Source of the DNA: Paraferrimonas sedimenticola
Lineage (GTDB): Bacteria; Pseudomonadota; Gammaproteobacteria; Enterobacterales; Shewanellaceae
Assembly (NCBI RefSeq): GCF_002282855.1
Contig: NZ_NRIR01000003.1
Span: forward strand, 62,001 to 126,000
Reading direction: 5' to 3'
Length of the DNA: 64,000 nt
Shown here: piece after piece, positions 25,839 through 34,225 of the stretch
Position numbering within the stretch: position 1 is the first letter of the stretch
Layout of the letters: each line of letters opens with the position of its first letter
Notes under the pieces: generated by a model
What the model was told of the DNA's origin: nothing
Databases searched by the model: none
Seen by the model: only the letters and a program-made list of their open reading frames with translations
Position numbers and translations under genes: made by a program

Positions 25839-26450
25839 ATGGGGAAGAATCTATCTAGCGTCAACCGAATCCTATTGATGATAGTGCTGGTTTTACTGGC
25901 ATTGTCGCTAAGTCTGCAAGTCCAAGCGGCACCTTGGCAAATTGATAACACGGGTTCTCGAGTGAACTTCATCTCGATTAAGAAGAACACCGTGGCTGAA
26001 AACCACCACTTTAAAAAGATTTCCGGGCGACTGGCCGAGTCTGGCGAGTTCGATTTGGCTATCGACTTGTCTAGCGTCGACACGCTTATCGATATTCGCA
26101 ACCAGCGGATGATCGAGTACTTGTTCGAAACCACTAAGTTCGCTACCGCCAATTTGAGCGCCAAAGTGGATGTGGCTCAGGTGAACAACTTAGCTGTTGG
26201 CGATGATGTCAGCATGCGAATGGATGCTAAAATCAGCCTGCACGGCGAAGATCAGGTCATGCCGGTGACAGTTCGTGTCGCCAAGCTAAGTGCCAACAAA
26301 ATTCTGGTCACCAGCGAGCAGCCCCTCCTGCTCAACGCCGATACCTTTGCGATGACCGCAGGGGTCGAAAAATTACGAGAACTGGCAGGGTTAGCGAGCA
26401 TTAGCCCAGCAGTACCTGTGAGTTTTGTCCTTTTGCTAACACAAGGCTAG
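25839..26450 (+). CDS. YceI-family exported protein
   Basis: A 203-residue precursor: signal peptide LLMIVLVLLALSLSLQVQA cleaved before APWQIDN. The mature part is the YceI lipocalin-like barrel (SRVNFISIKKNTVAENHHFK near the start, GEFDLAIDLSSVDTLIDIRN, FETTKFATANLSAK), a fold that binds polyisoprenoid or other hydrophobic molecules in the periplasm. It is not obviously the E. coli YceI orthologue, being more divergent. The start at 25839 follows GAGGGAAAAG; an upstream ATG at 25800 gives a less signal-like N-terminus. Confidence 0.85.
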   Translation: MGKNLSSVNRILLMIVLVLLALSLSLQVQAAPWQIDNTGSRVNFISIKKNTVAENHHFKKISGRLAESGEFDLAIDLSSVDTLIDIRNQRMIEYLFETTKFATANLSAKVDVAQVNNLAVGDDVSMRMDAKISLHGEDQVMPVTVRVAKLSANKILVTSEQPLLLNADTFAMTAGVEKLRELAGLASISPAVPVSFVLLLTQG

Positions 26451-26496
26451 TGCTTCACTATCCTTTCTATATTCGTGCTTCCTGCAACGAGTGTCT

Positions 26497-26525
26497 GCTC
26501 CACTGAAGTTCGTGGAGCTTTTTTT
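26497..26525 (+). terminator. Terminator after the YceI-family gene
   Basis: GCTCCAC (26497-26503) pairs with GTGGAGC (26512-26518), followed by seven T. Confidence 0.88.
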
Positions 26526-26643
26526 ATTTCCCCCGACAAATCTAGCGACCACGCTTGCTAAGGCGTAGCTGTATCTTGGTGATATGGCTATTGTTATACT
26601 GTGCCCAATAACAACACCCGCGAAGCGGACAAAGGACTCGAAC

Positions 26644-26997
26644 ATGGCGCAAGAGACCATTTTTAGCAAAATCATTCGTCGCGAAATTGAAGCGGACATC
26701 CTGTTTCAGGATGACTTAGTTACTGCATTTCGCGACATTGCTCCCCAAGCTCCTCAGCACATTCTGATCATCCCCAACCATCTGATCCCGACCGTCAACG
26801 ACGTCAAAGCCTCTGATGAGGCGGCGCTGGGGCGAATGATCACAGTGGCGGCCAAACTCGCGAAAGAGGCTGGCATCGACGAAGACGGTTACCGCTTAAT
26901 CATGAACTGCAACAAACATGGCGGACAAGAGGTGTATCACATTCACATGCACCTGGTTGGTGGCCGTATGTTAGGCCCAATGTTACAAAGAACCTAA
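26644..26997 (+). CDS. hinT: HinT-type HIT-family nucleoside phosphoramidase
   Basis: A 117-residue HIT protein matching Hin[41 protein letters not shown] and the catalytic histidine triad [10 protein letters not shown]. HinT hydrolyses AMP-lysine and other nucleoside phosphoramidates. The start at 26644 fits the family; the upstream extension has no ribosome site and is not conserved. It is the first gene of a compact run hinT, two thioesterases, ycfL (26644-28355); E. coli also has hinT beside ycfL, which supports the assignment. Confidence 0.95.
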   Translation: MAQETIFSKIIRREIEADILFQDDLVTAFRDIAPQAPQHILIIPNHLIPTVNDVKASDEAALGRMITVAAKLAKEAGIDEDGYRLIMNCNKHGGQEVYHIHMHLVGGRMLGPMLQRT

Positions 26998-27000
26998 TCA

Positions 27001-27498
27001 ATGAGTGATACTAATTACCTAGGCTTGGCAACGGCATTTGTCGACCAGCTGACTCACTGTCATTTTTTGGGCTTGAACGTCAAAGACGCCGGCCCAGATT
27101 TTGTAGAGTTGTGTTTGCCGTACAACCCTGAGTTGGTGGGGTACCCTGAAACTGGCGTACTGCACGGTGGCAGTATTACCACGTTAATGGATACCGCCTC
27201 TGGTGCTTCTGTGGTGTGCGCTAGCTATAATCGCGACCAGCAACTTGAATTATCTCCCACACTCGATTTGCGCGTGGACTACATGAAGTCCGCCAGACCC
27301 AATGAACCCGTGTACGGAAGAGTGACCTGCTACAAAATCACCCACAACATCGCGTTCGTTCGTGGGGTGGCCTATCAAGACGATCCGCAAGACGCGATTG
27401 CCCATGTTGTTGGTTCTTTCATGCGCATTGGCCCAGACGTTCTCACCGAAGATTTTCGCAATGTACTGCAGGAGGGGCTCGATGGCGTTCGCGGATGA
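27001..27498 (+). CDS. PaaI-like hotdog thioesterase 1
   Basis: A 165-residue acyl-CoA thioesterase-like hotdog protein: FVELCLPYNPELVGYPETG, the HGGSITTLMDTASGASV motif of the PaaI/4HBT family (active-site helix after VLHGG), and LDLRVDYMKSARP in the next strand. It lies three bases after hinT and overlaps the following thioesterase. Substrate is not known; family members hydrolyse acyl-CoA esters in the cytoplasm. Confidence 0.85.
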   Translation: MSDTNYLGLATAFVDQLTHCHFLGLNVKDAGPDFVELCLPYNPELVGYPETGVLHGGSITTLMDTASGASVVCASYNRDQQLELSPTLDLRVDYMKSARPNEPVYGRVTCYKITHNIAFVRGVAYQDDPQDAIAHVVGSFMRIGPDVLTEDFRNVLQEGLDGVRG

Positions 27499-27913
27499 CA
27501 TTAAATCGGCGGTTGAAGCTGAAGACTACGATAGTCTGTTGCAACTATTTCCTTACGCGCGCTTTTTGGGCATGGAATGCAAGGGTTTTGGCGACGAGTA
27601 CGTTTTCGTTTTGCCCTGTCGTGAATCCAATTTAGGCAATCCAACCTTGCCTGCGTTGCACGGCGGTGTGATTTCAGGTTTTATGGAAATGTCGGCCATG
27701 ATTCATTTGATGTTGGCGATGCAAACCACCAAAGTGCCTAAAATAGTAGATATCTCTATCGATTATATTCGAGCGGGATATCACCGAGATAGTTATGTGC
27801 GTTGCCAAATTACTCGCCAGGGTAGGCGAGTGGCCAACGTGAATGTGGTGGCCTGGCAGGCTAACCGCAAGCAGCCCATAGCTACGGCTAGGGCGCACTT
27901 TTTGATTGACTAA
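27482..27913 (+). CDS. PaaI-like hotdog thioesterase 2
   Basis: A 143-residue second hotdog protein with the same signature (PALHGGVISGFMEMSAMIHL, then VDISIDYIRAGYHRD), clearly a diverged paralogue of its neighbour. The start at 27482 lies inside the preceding gene, behind an AGGAGGGG site, so the two overlap by 17 bases and are probably coupled and hetero-oligomeric. Substrate unknown. Confidence 0.82.
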   Translation: MAFADDIKSAVEAEDYDSLLQLFPYARFLGMECKGFGDEYVFVLPCRESNLGNPTLPALHGGVISGFMEMSAMIHLMLAMQTTKVPKIVDISIDYIRAGYHRDSYVRCQITRQGRRVANVNVVAWQANRKQPIATARAHFLID

Positions 27914-27923
27914 GGAGGCGAGT

Positions 27924-28355
27924 ATGACATCGCTTTATCGTTCGTTGATATTGGCGGCAAGCCTTGCAGTGCTGGCTGCCTGTGCCCCGAGCACCGGCGG
28001 AGTGTCAGTAAGTTCTGATGGCACCACCCGCATCGACAATAGTTCATTTGAGAAAAAAGTGACCATTGCTCAGGTGCGCAATCGTTTGCAGGGTGACCAA
28101 ATGCAAGGTTCTGCAGTGCTGGTTTCTCGCGCCAGTTCAGACATGCGAGTTCAGTATCGCTTTAGTTGGTTTGATATCAACGGTTATGCCATTGACGATG
28201 AAGGACAAGCTTGGAAAAGCGTCAAACTGCACGGTGGTCAGCAATTGCCAGTAAACGCGCTGGCGCCGAACAATACTGCGGTTAAGTTTGAGGTTTACGT
28301 GCGCGAAGCCATCGCTCACAACTGTGGTGGCGGTCGAGTTAAACCTTTCTGTTAA
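27924..28355 (+). CDS. ycfL: YcfL-family lipoprotein
   Basis: A 143-residue lipoprotein of the DUF1425/YcfL family: lipobox VLAAC with Cys18, mature domain SSFEKKVTIAQVRNRLQG and YRFSWFDINGYAIDDEGQ. The ATG at 27924 follows AGGAGG 10 bases after the stop of the thioesterase. YcfL is associated in gammaproteobacteria with the hinT region and with the LpoB/peptidoglycan-synthase activator neighbourhood, but its own function is unclear. Confidence 0.85.
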   Translation: MTSLYRSLILAASLAVLAACAPSTGGVSVSSDGTTRIDNSSFEKKVTIAQVRNRLQGDQMQGSAVLVSRASSDMRVQYRFSWFDINGYAIDDEGQAWKSVKLHGGQQLPVNALAPNNTAVKFEVYVREAIAHNCGGGRVKPFC

Positions 28356-28379
28356 TTGAAATTTTTATCAGCGGTCGGT

Positions 28380-28407
28380 TTGTTTAGACCGACCGCTACG
28401 CTATACT
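28380..28407 (+). promoter_or_regulatory. Candidate promoter of the thiamine operon
   Basis: TTGTTT (28380-28385) and TATACT (28402-28407) are 16 bases apart; transcription would begin near 28414, right at the first base of the TPP riboswitch. An inverted repeat (AGCGGTCGGT / ACCGACCGCT, 28370-28397) overlaps the spacer; it has no T-run and may bind a regulator or be a weak terminator of the upstream operon. Confidence 0.45.
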
Positions 28408-28414
28408 TCGCGAA

Positions 28415-28511
28415 TGCCTAGGGGTGCTGCGTTGAGTCTGTAAACGCAACTGAGACGCTTGATTGCGAACCCTTCGAACCTGATACGGTTAATACCGGCG
28501 TAGGGAGGGCA
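28415..28511 (+). promoter_or_regulatory. TPP riboswitch (THI element)
   Basis: The conserved thi-box is present in order: CTAGGGGTGC (28418-28427), CTGAGA (28450-28455), ACCCTTCGAACCTGAT (28469-28484), GGTTAATACCGGCGTAGGGA (28487-28506). P1 closes TGCC (28415-28418) with GGCA (28508-28511). Downstream GCCCTA (28536-28541) could pair with TAGGG of the aptamer, and the ribosome site GTGAGGTGC precedes ATG 28556, so translational control is the likely mechanism. Thiamine pyrophosphate would switch the operon off. Confidence 0.95.
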
Positions 28512-28555
28512 ACCCAACCGCGCCGAACGCAACACGCCCTAAGTCGTGAGGTGCT

Positions 28556-30721
28556 ATGAATATTCGCTTTCCCATTGTTTGTTTCTCCAGTGCGGCCTTG
28601 TGTTTCAGCATGCCAGCACTGCACGCCGAAGAACTTGACGCCATCGAGCGCATTACGGTCACGTCCGACTACCGCCAAGCGCCTCTGTCGCAGCTCCCCA
28701 GCAGCGTTAGTGTGGTCGATGCGCAACGTTTCGCCGACGAAGCCCAACAACACTTTCAGCAAACCTTAGACGGTATTGCCAACCTTAACTGGGCCGGTGG
28801 TAGTTCGCGTCCGCGTTACTTTCAAATTCGCGGCGTGGGCGAGCAAGAGGAGTATCAAGGCGCGCCCAATTCATCGGTAGGCTTTATTGTCGACGATATC
28901 GATTTATCCGGTTTGGGAATGACCGCCAGCCTGTTTGACGTGCAACAAGTCGAGGTGCTTCGAGGCCCTCAAGGCACGCGCTTTGGCGCCAATGCACTGG
29001 CTGGGCTTATCTACATAAAATCCAAAGATCCCACCGCCGAGCGAGAATACGGTCTGCAAACGCGCGTGGGCCAAGATAATTTAGGCTCGATTGCCGGTTA
29101 CGCTTCCGGTGCGCTAAATACCTCTGAATCTCTGCAATATCGAGTGGCGGTGCAGCAGCACAATCAAGACGGCTTTCGCAACAATCGCTATCTAAACAAA
29201 AAAGACACCAACAAGCGCGACGAGCTGACCGCTCGAGCAAAATTGCGCTGGCTGCCGGGCAGCGAGGATAACTGGCAGATAGATCTGACTTTGCTCGGGG
29301 CTAACTTCAACAATGGTTATGACGTTTGGACACTGGACAACAACGGCTTCGACACGCTAACCGACAAGCCCGGAGAAGATTCTCAGCAAACCGCAGCGGG
29401 CTCGCTTAAAGTCCGTTACTCGGGCTTTAACGCCTTAGAAATAGTCTCACTAACCAGCCTTGCCGATAGCGACCACAGGCACGCATATGACGGCGACTGG
29501 GCTAATCCAGACTATTGGGCTTCACGCCAATGCCCTGTATACGATGCGGCAGGTAATGTGATTGCCACTGAGCCATGCCAGTACGACTACATATGGGACA
29601 AACAAGCCAAGCGCAAAACTGTCTCACAAGAGTTTCGATTTAGCTCGACTGAAGCTTCTAAAATTTTCGTCGATTCGACTCACTGGCTGTTTGGTCTTTA
29701 CGGGATGCAACTGGATGAGAACAACGACTTGTACTCTGAGTACAACGGCTTTCCAGACCAAGTACTGTACTCAGAATACAAGGCCACTAACTTAGCGGCG
29801 TTTGGCCAGTTGGACACGGATTTTGGTGGTGGATTGAGCTTGTCGACCGGACTTAGATTTGAGCGAAGAAAAGCGGAATACCAAGACACCAATAACGACG
29901 CTTTTGACCCGACCAACAACATGTGGGGCGGCCATTTGGCACTGAGTTTGGCCTTTAGTGAGGCCCATGGCGTGTACGGGCGTGCCGCCCGCGGCTATAA
30001 AGCCGGTGGATTTAACATGGGCTTGCCGCCCAACTTAAGCCAGTTCAAAACCTTTGACCCAGAAACCCTGTACAACCTGGAGTTTGGTTTTAAATCTGTG
30101 TGGGGCGAGGGTAACTTGCGCACCAATATTGCGATTTTTGGTATGGACCGTCGCAACCAGCAAGTGCAAGCGTCACAACAAGACCCTGACAACCCGCAGC
30201 GCTTTGTTTTGTATACGGCCAATGCCGCGAGCTCCAAGTCAGAAGGCTTTGAGTTTGAGTTTAGCAACGACTTCAACACCAATTGGCAGTTGTACGGTAG
30301 CCTAGGTTGGCTCAAGGCCAAATACGGCAGTTACACCTATCTGGACTCCAGTGGCAATCCGGTTGATTTGACCGGGCGCGATTTGGCCCATGCGCCCCGA
30401 CAAACCTATAGTCTTGGGTTGAACTACAAAAGCGATATGGGCTGGTTTGCCAACCTAAATGGCAGTGGTAAGAGTGCGTTTTTCTATTCGGACAGTCACA
30501 ACTCTCGCTCCAAGCGCTACGCCATCGCTAATGCGCAGGTGGGCTACCAAGGGGATTTTTGGTCAGTGAGTCTGTGGGGACGCAATTTGGGCAATACCCG
30601 CTACGGCACCCGCGGTTTCTATTTTGGCAATGAGCCGGATTTAGGCTGGGTGCCCAAACAGTACATACGCTACGGCGATCCCCGCCATGTGGGGCTTAGC
30701 CTGAGTATCGATTGGTTGTAG
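28556..30721 (+). CDS. TonB-dependent outer-membrane receptor, probable thiamine transporter
   Basis: A 721-residue precursor: signal peptide ending MPALHA, TonB box region ERITVTSDYR, plug domain to about residue 165 (GFIVDDIDLSGLGM, VEVLRGPQGTRFGANALAG), then a 22-strand barrel ending in aromatic-rich strands (YIRYGDPRHVGLSLSIDWL). Being the first gene after the TPP riboswitch and followed by thiamine genes makes thiamine or a precursor the expected ligand; the receptor itself gives no direct ligand proof. Energy comes from TonB-ExbB-ExbD elsewhere. Confidence 0.92.
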   Translation: MNIRFPIVCFSSAALCFSMPALHAEELDAIERITVTSDYRQAPLSQLPSSVSVVDAQRFADEAQQHFQQTLDGIANLNWAGGSSRPRYFQIRGVGEQEEYQGAPNSSVGFIVDDIDLSGLGMTASLFDVQQVEVLRGPQGTRFGANALAGLIYIKSKDPTAEREYGLQTRVGQDNLGSIAGYASGALNTSESLQYRVAVQQHNQDGFRNNRYLNKKDTNKRDELTARAKLRWLPGSEDNWQIDLTLLGANFNNGYDVWTLDNNGFDTLTDKPGEDSQQTAAGSLKVRYSGFNALEIVSLTSLADSDHRHAYDGDWANPDYWASRQCPVYDAAGNVIATEPCQYDYIWDKQAKRKTVSQEFRFSSTEASKIFVDSTHWLFGLYGMQLDENNDLYSEYNGFPDQVLYSEYKATNLAAFGQLDTDFGGGLSLSTGLRFERRKAEYQDTNNDAFDPTNNMWGGHLALSLAFSEAHGVYGRAARGYKAGGFNMGLPPNLSQFKTFDPETLYNLEFGFKSVWGEGNLRTNIAIFGMDRRNQQVQASQQDPDNPQRFVLYTANAASSKSEGFEFEFSNDFNTNWQLYGSLGWLKAKYGSYTYLDSSGNPVDLTGRDLAHAPRQTYSLGLNYKSDMGWFANLNGSGKSAFFYSDSHNSRSKRYAIANAQVGYQGDFWSVSLWGRNLGNTRYGTRGFYFGNEPDLGWVPKQYIRYGDPRHVGLSLSIDWL

Positions 30722-30730
30722 GAGCGCACC

Positions 30731-31009
30731 ATGATTTTGACCGTTGAGATATCTTTTTACCCGTTCAACCAAGACTATATTCCGCCGATTAAGTGGTTTA
30801 TCGAGCGTCTGGCCAGTTACCCAGAGATTGAGCGGCGCACCACAGCCACCTGCACCCAAATTCAAGGCGAGAGCCAGCAAATTATGACCTTGCTCCACGA
30901 TGAGATGACCGCGGCTTTTGAGAAATACGGCAAGGCGGTGATGGTGTGTAAGTTCATTCCAGGCCCTTTGAACTTGAATTACCAAGACGAAACTGAGCAA
31001 GAGGCGTAA
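30731..31009 (+). CDS. YkoF-like thiamine-binding protein
   Basis: A 92-residue protein with the ferredoxin-like fold of the YkoF/MTH1187 family (MILTVEISFYPFNQDYIPPI, then TTATCTQIQGESQQIM), which binds thiamine or its HMP part. It lacks a signal peptide, so it is cytoplasmic. It starts nine bases after the receptor and ends eight before the permease. A likely role is to receive or buffer thiamine beside the permease and kinase. Confidence 0.7.
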   Translation: MILTVEISFYPFNQDYIPPIKWFIERLASYPEIERRTTATCTQIQGESQQIMTLLHDEMTAAFEKYGKAVMVCKFIPGPLNLNYQDETEQEA

Positions 31010-31017
31010 ACCCGGCA

Positions 31018-31653
31018 GTGGATTGGTTTTCAGGCGTTATTGGTGATGTGCAGGCTTTGAGTCTGTGGGAAGGGCTGGCAGTGGTACTGTCGGTGCTTTA
31101 TTTACTAGGAGCAATGGCCACCAAGCTCTGGTGTTGGGCGGCGGCTTTTGCCAGCACCTTGATTTACACCTTATTGTTTTGGCATGTGGCGCTGCTGCTC
31201 GAGTCGGCACTCAATCTCTACTACATGGGGATGGCGGTGTACGGCTTTTGGCTGTGGCGCTTTGGCCCTGGCCCACAGGGTAACGACTCGGGTATCGGTT
31301 TAACTGTCTGGTCGCTATCGACTCATCTCAAATTAATCCTAGGTTGTGCGGTGTTTGCCTTGGTGCTGGGTTATGTGATGGACAACTACACTCATGCCGA
31401 CTTGGCGTATCTAGACGCGCTAACCACCAGTTTTGCGGTGATGACCACCTATTTAGTGGCCAAAAAGGTGGTGGAGAACTGGCTTTATTGGGTGGTTATC
31501 GACCTGGTTTCTATCTACCTGTATCTGCAAAAAGGCTTAATGCTCACCTCGGCGCTATTCGTGTTTTACACCGTCATGGCGGGCTATTCCTACTTCCTAT
31601 GGCGCAAGAAATACCAAACCCAGCAAGCCGAGTTGGCCAATGCAGTGGCTTGA
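31018..31653 (+). CDS. pnuT: PnuC-family permease, PnuT-type thiamine transporter
   Basis: A 211-residue inner-membrane protein with seven helices of the PnuC family (GAMATKLWCWAAAFASTLIY, ESALNLYYMGMAVYGFWLW). PnuC proteins move nicotinamide riboside or, in the PnuT branch, thiamine by facilitated diffusion that is trapped by a kinase. The riboswitch and neighbours support thiamine. The start is GTG at 31018; the 3' end overlaps the kinase gene by 14 bases. Confidence 0.88.
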   Translation: MDWFSGVIGDVQALSLWEGLAVVLSVLYLLGAMATKLWCWAAAFASTLIYTLLFWHVALLLESALNLYYMGMAVYGFWLWRFGPGPQGNDSGIGLTVWSLSTHLKLILGCAVFALVLGYVMDNYTHADLAYLDALTTSFAVMTTYLVAKKVVENWLYWVVIDLVSIYLYLQKGLMLTSALFVFYTVMAGYSYFLWRKKYQTQQAELANAVA

Positions 31654-32482
31654 AGGCTTGCTCAAAAGTGCTGGTTTCCAAGAGCCGATAGAATCGATTC
31701 AAGCCTTGCACATGGGCTTATCTAACCAACACTACAAAGTAGTAAGCACTCAAGGTAGTGCTTGGCACGTACGCCTGCTTACCGATAAGACTCAGGCCTG
31801 GCTTAACCGCCAACACGAACGAACTGTGTGGCAGGCTGCAGCCAAGGCGGCAATCTCACCAACGCCTGTGCTGATGAGCGATGAGCTAAGCGTGTGCCAA
31901 TGGGTAGAGCAGCGGTCGTTGCCCGAGCATCTGCTTGAAGGGCATTTAGACAGGCTGATAAGCGAATTTGCCAAGCTTGAAGTAAGCCTGCCCAAGATGG
32001 AACTCGATGCGCGACTTAGTTTGTATCAGCAATTGTGCCAGCCTCTGGGATTGAGCGCAGAGGCACAGGTGGCATCTGTGGCTAAACGAGCGATAGTCCA
32101 GCTCAACAGTGCCCCTGTGGCTTGGGGGCTTTGCCACCTCGATTGGCATTCGGGCAATTTGCTATACGATGGCCTTGATTGCTACTTGATAGACTACGAG
32201 TACGCCGCCACCGCGCCCTTGGCACTTGAGCTTGCCAGTTTGATGTTAGGCGGCTTGCTCGGTAAAGCGAAAAAGTACGATTGGACCCAGCGCATAGTGG
32301 ATATTCATCAAGACGCTCAACCCACCACAGAACTTGCCCCCATCACACAGCGACAAATGCAAGGCGCGCTGGCTTTAATGCAGTGTTACAGCTGGTATTG
32401 GTACCAGTTGATGCCGCAAGCCCCTGATGCACAGACACAATCCGAAACGCTTTTGTCTGACATTAGCAATTGGAACTTTTAA
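31640..32482 (+). CDS. APH-fold kinase, probable thiamine kinase
   Basis: A 280-residue protein of the choline/ethanolamine/thiamine kinase family. The catalytic loop is GLCHLDWHSGNLLYDG near residues 162-177 and the metal site YLIDYEYAATAPLALELA follows. As part of the PnuT operon it would phosphorylate imported thiamine and trap it in the cell. The translation start ATG 31640 lies within pnuT, so expression is coupled. Thiamine specificity is inferred from context; choline-like substrates cannot be excluded. Confidence 0.75.
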   Translation: MQWLEGLLKSAGFQEPIESIQALHMGLSNQHYKVVSTQGSAWHVRLLTDKTQAWLNRQHERTVWQAAAKAAISPTPVLMSDELSVCQWVEQRSLPEHLLEGHLDRLISEFAKLEVSLPKMELDARLSLYQQLCQPLGLSAEAQVASVAKRAIVQLNSAPVAWGLCHLDWHSGNLLYDGLDCYLIDYEYAATAPLALELASLMLGGLLGKAKKYDWTQRIVDIHQDAQPTTELAPITQRQMQGALALMQCYSWYWYQLMPQAPDAQTQSETLLSDISNWNF

Positions 32483-32532
32483 CCATAATCGCTACTCTAG
32501 AGAATAATAATACTTGAGCTTTAAGGTCGGGC

Positions 32533-33381
32533 ATGAAGGGTTTGCGTTGGTTGGTGTTGCTTGCTGTGGTGACCATGGCTGGTTGTTCATCGGTGAAGAT
32601 GGGTTACTACTTTGCCGATTGGGCGATTGAGTGGGAGCTTGAAGATTACGTCGATTTGGATCGCGAGCAGAAAAAGCAGCTGGACAAAGAAATCGATGCC
32701 TTGCTGGTGTGGCACCAGCGCGAGGAAATGCCCAAGTACCGCGACCAGCTCAGTAAGTTGTTCGATGAACTCAGTTCTGACAGCATGACCCCTGAGCAGT
32801 TTCAGTGGCACTTGGATCAGCTAGCCGTGTATTGGAAGACCATTTTGGTGCAGACGACGCCCGCGCTGAATCGATTGCTGCCAACCCTTTCAGACGATCA
32901 GGTCGACCAGCTCATTACCAACCTAAAAGAGCGTCAACAAAAGGGCATTAAAGAGCGTGAAAAGCTTACCCCTGAAGAGCGCTTAGAAAAGAGCCAAAAG
33001 GGTTGGCGCAAGTCTCTCAAAAAGAATCTAGGTTCGGTTCAGACCGCGCAAATGGAGCGCATTACCCTTTATCTGAAACAAATCAACGATACCTACCGGA
33101 CTCGTAAGATTTATCAGGCCGCGTGGACCGATGAATTTGCTCAGGTGCTCAGCCGACGAGGTGAAGGAGAAACCTTTGAGCTTGAGCTAACGACTCTGCT
33201 AGAAAATCCCGAGAGTCTGCGCAGTGAAGACTTGCAAGCCGAATTGGATGAAAACCGTGTGATGCTGCTTGACCTATTAGTGGACATTCACAAGGACCTG
33301 TCGGATAAGCAGCGCAAACGCATGCTGCGCAAACTCGGCTCAATGCGTGATGACGTGGCCGATCTGGCCGCCAAGGCATGA
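32533..33381 (+). CDS. DUF6279-family lipoprotein
   Basis: A 282-residue lipoprotein: lipobox TMAGC with Cys18, then SSVKMGYYFADWAIEWELED and YVDLDREQKKQLDKEIDALL, the family pattern (a YY-DW-YVDL start followed by long charged helices). The C-terminal half is strongly helical and charged (LRKLGSMRDDVADLAAKA). Function unknown. Its stop overlaps the start of the next gene (ATGA). Confidence 0.85.
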   Translation: MKGLRWLVLLAVVTMAGCSSVKMGYYFADWAIEWELEDYVDLDREQKKQLDKEIDALLVWHQREEMPKYRDQLSKLFDELSSDSMTPEQFQWHLDQLAVYWKTILVQTTPALNRLLPTLSDDQVDQLITNLKERQQKGIKEREKLTPEERLEKSQKGWRKSLKKNLGSVQTAQMERITLYLKQINDTYRTRKIYQAAWTDEFAQVLSRRGEGETFELELTTLLENPESLRSEDLQAELDENRVMLLDLLVDIHKDLSDKQRKRMLRKLGSMRDDVADLAAKA

Positions 33382-33767
33382 GGCGCAACAATCGCAAAGA
33401 AAGAGGATTTCGCGGCAGTGGGTTAGGACGGATTCGACTTAAAGAGCGCCCCAATCAGGGGCGTTATTTAGATGCAGTGTTGGCCGCTGTAGTACAAGAC
33501 CCCAGTAAGCTCGAGTTGATAAAAAGTAATTTTGAGCGCTTGAGCGCTCAGCCTATGTTGGCGGCTAAGCATCATCGTGCCTTGCGCCGCTTTGGTTGGC
33601 TCATCGAAATCGATGCTGACCCCAAACAACTGGCCATCAGCGTCAGGGAAATGAGCCACGAAGGCGACAGGCTTGGTATTTTACCGTTACTCTTCAAAGG
33701 TGTGCTCAGCGACGAGGAGCGCTGGGCTAGCCTACAAGGACTTAGGCCGTCAATTCAGGATGACTAG
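33378..33767 (+). CDS. Small basic protein of unknown function
   Basis: A 129-residue protein I do not recognise. The first 25 residues are very basic (MRRNNRKERGFRGSGLGRIR), followed by helical segments (GRYLDAVLAAVVQD, HHRALRRFGWLIEID). No signal peptide or membrane helix. The start overlaps the DUF6279 stop by four bases, so it is co-translated with that lipoprotein; the 3' end overlaps the convergent HIT gene by 26 bases. Confidence 0.6.
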   Translation: MRRNNRKERGFRGSGLGRIRLKERPNQGRYLDAVLAAVVQDPSKLELIKSNFERLSAQPMLAAKHHRALRRFGWLIEIDADPKQLAISVREMSHEGDRLGILPLLFKGVLSDEERWASLQGLRPSIQDD

Positions 33768-34149
33768 ACCAAGCATCGACTAACCCTTTCAAATTGTCCT
33801 CTGAACGCCATTCTATTTCAGTGTTATCAAATGCCGGAGCTGGCCACAGTCTGTCGCTGTCAAAGCGCGAAATACAGTGAATGTGCAGCTGACTAACCAC
33901 ATTACCAAACGCTGCCACATTGAGCTTTTGATGCTCAGGCTGGGTTTTCATGAAGCTTTCCACTTTAGCAATTGCCTGCATTAGCTGGATTTGCTCACCA
34001 ACGCTTAAGTCCGTGAGCTCAGTGGCGTTTTCGATAAGCGGAACCAGTGTAAACCACAGGAAGTCAGCGCGCTTGTGCAGGCGAATTTGAATTGGGCCAA
34101 AGGTTTCCAGTTCGACAGATTCCTTGAGGATACGAGAATCGATCTTCAT
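33742..34149 (-). CDS. HIT-family protein
   Basis: A 135-residue HIT protein with the triad VSQLHIHCISRFDSD; the third histidine of HxHxH is replaced by serine, so the classical nucleotide hydrolase site is altered. MKIDSRILKESVE is the natural start (34149). It is monocistronic and divergent from DoxX; function unknown. Confidence 0.8.
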   Translation of the reverse strand: MKIDSRILKESVELETFGPIQIRLHKRADFLWFTLVPLIENATELTDLSVGEQIQLMQAIAKVESFMKTQPEHQKLNVAAFGNVVSQLHIHCISRFDSDRLWPAPAFDNTEIEWRSEDNLKGLVDAWSSHPELTA

Positions 34150-34225
34150 AACAGCTCCCATATGGATGAAATTTTCCTATGCTTTACTGGGTCTTAGAAG
34201 CAAGGACGAAATGCGGAGAAACGCC

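Noticed and set aside
28370-28397. Terminator of the ycfL operon
   Set aside because: The inverted repeat is perfect but there is no T-run on either side, and it overlaps the thiamine promoter spacer; kept only as an ambiguous hairpin.
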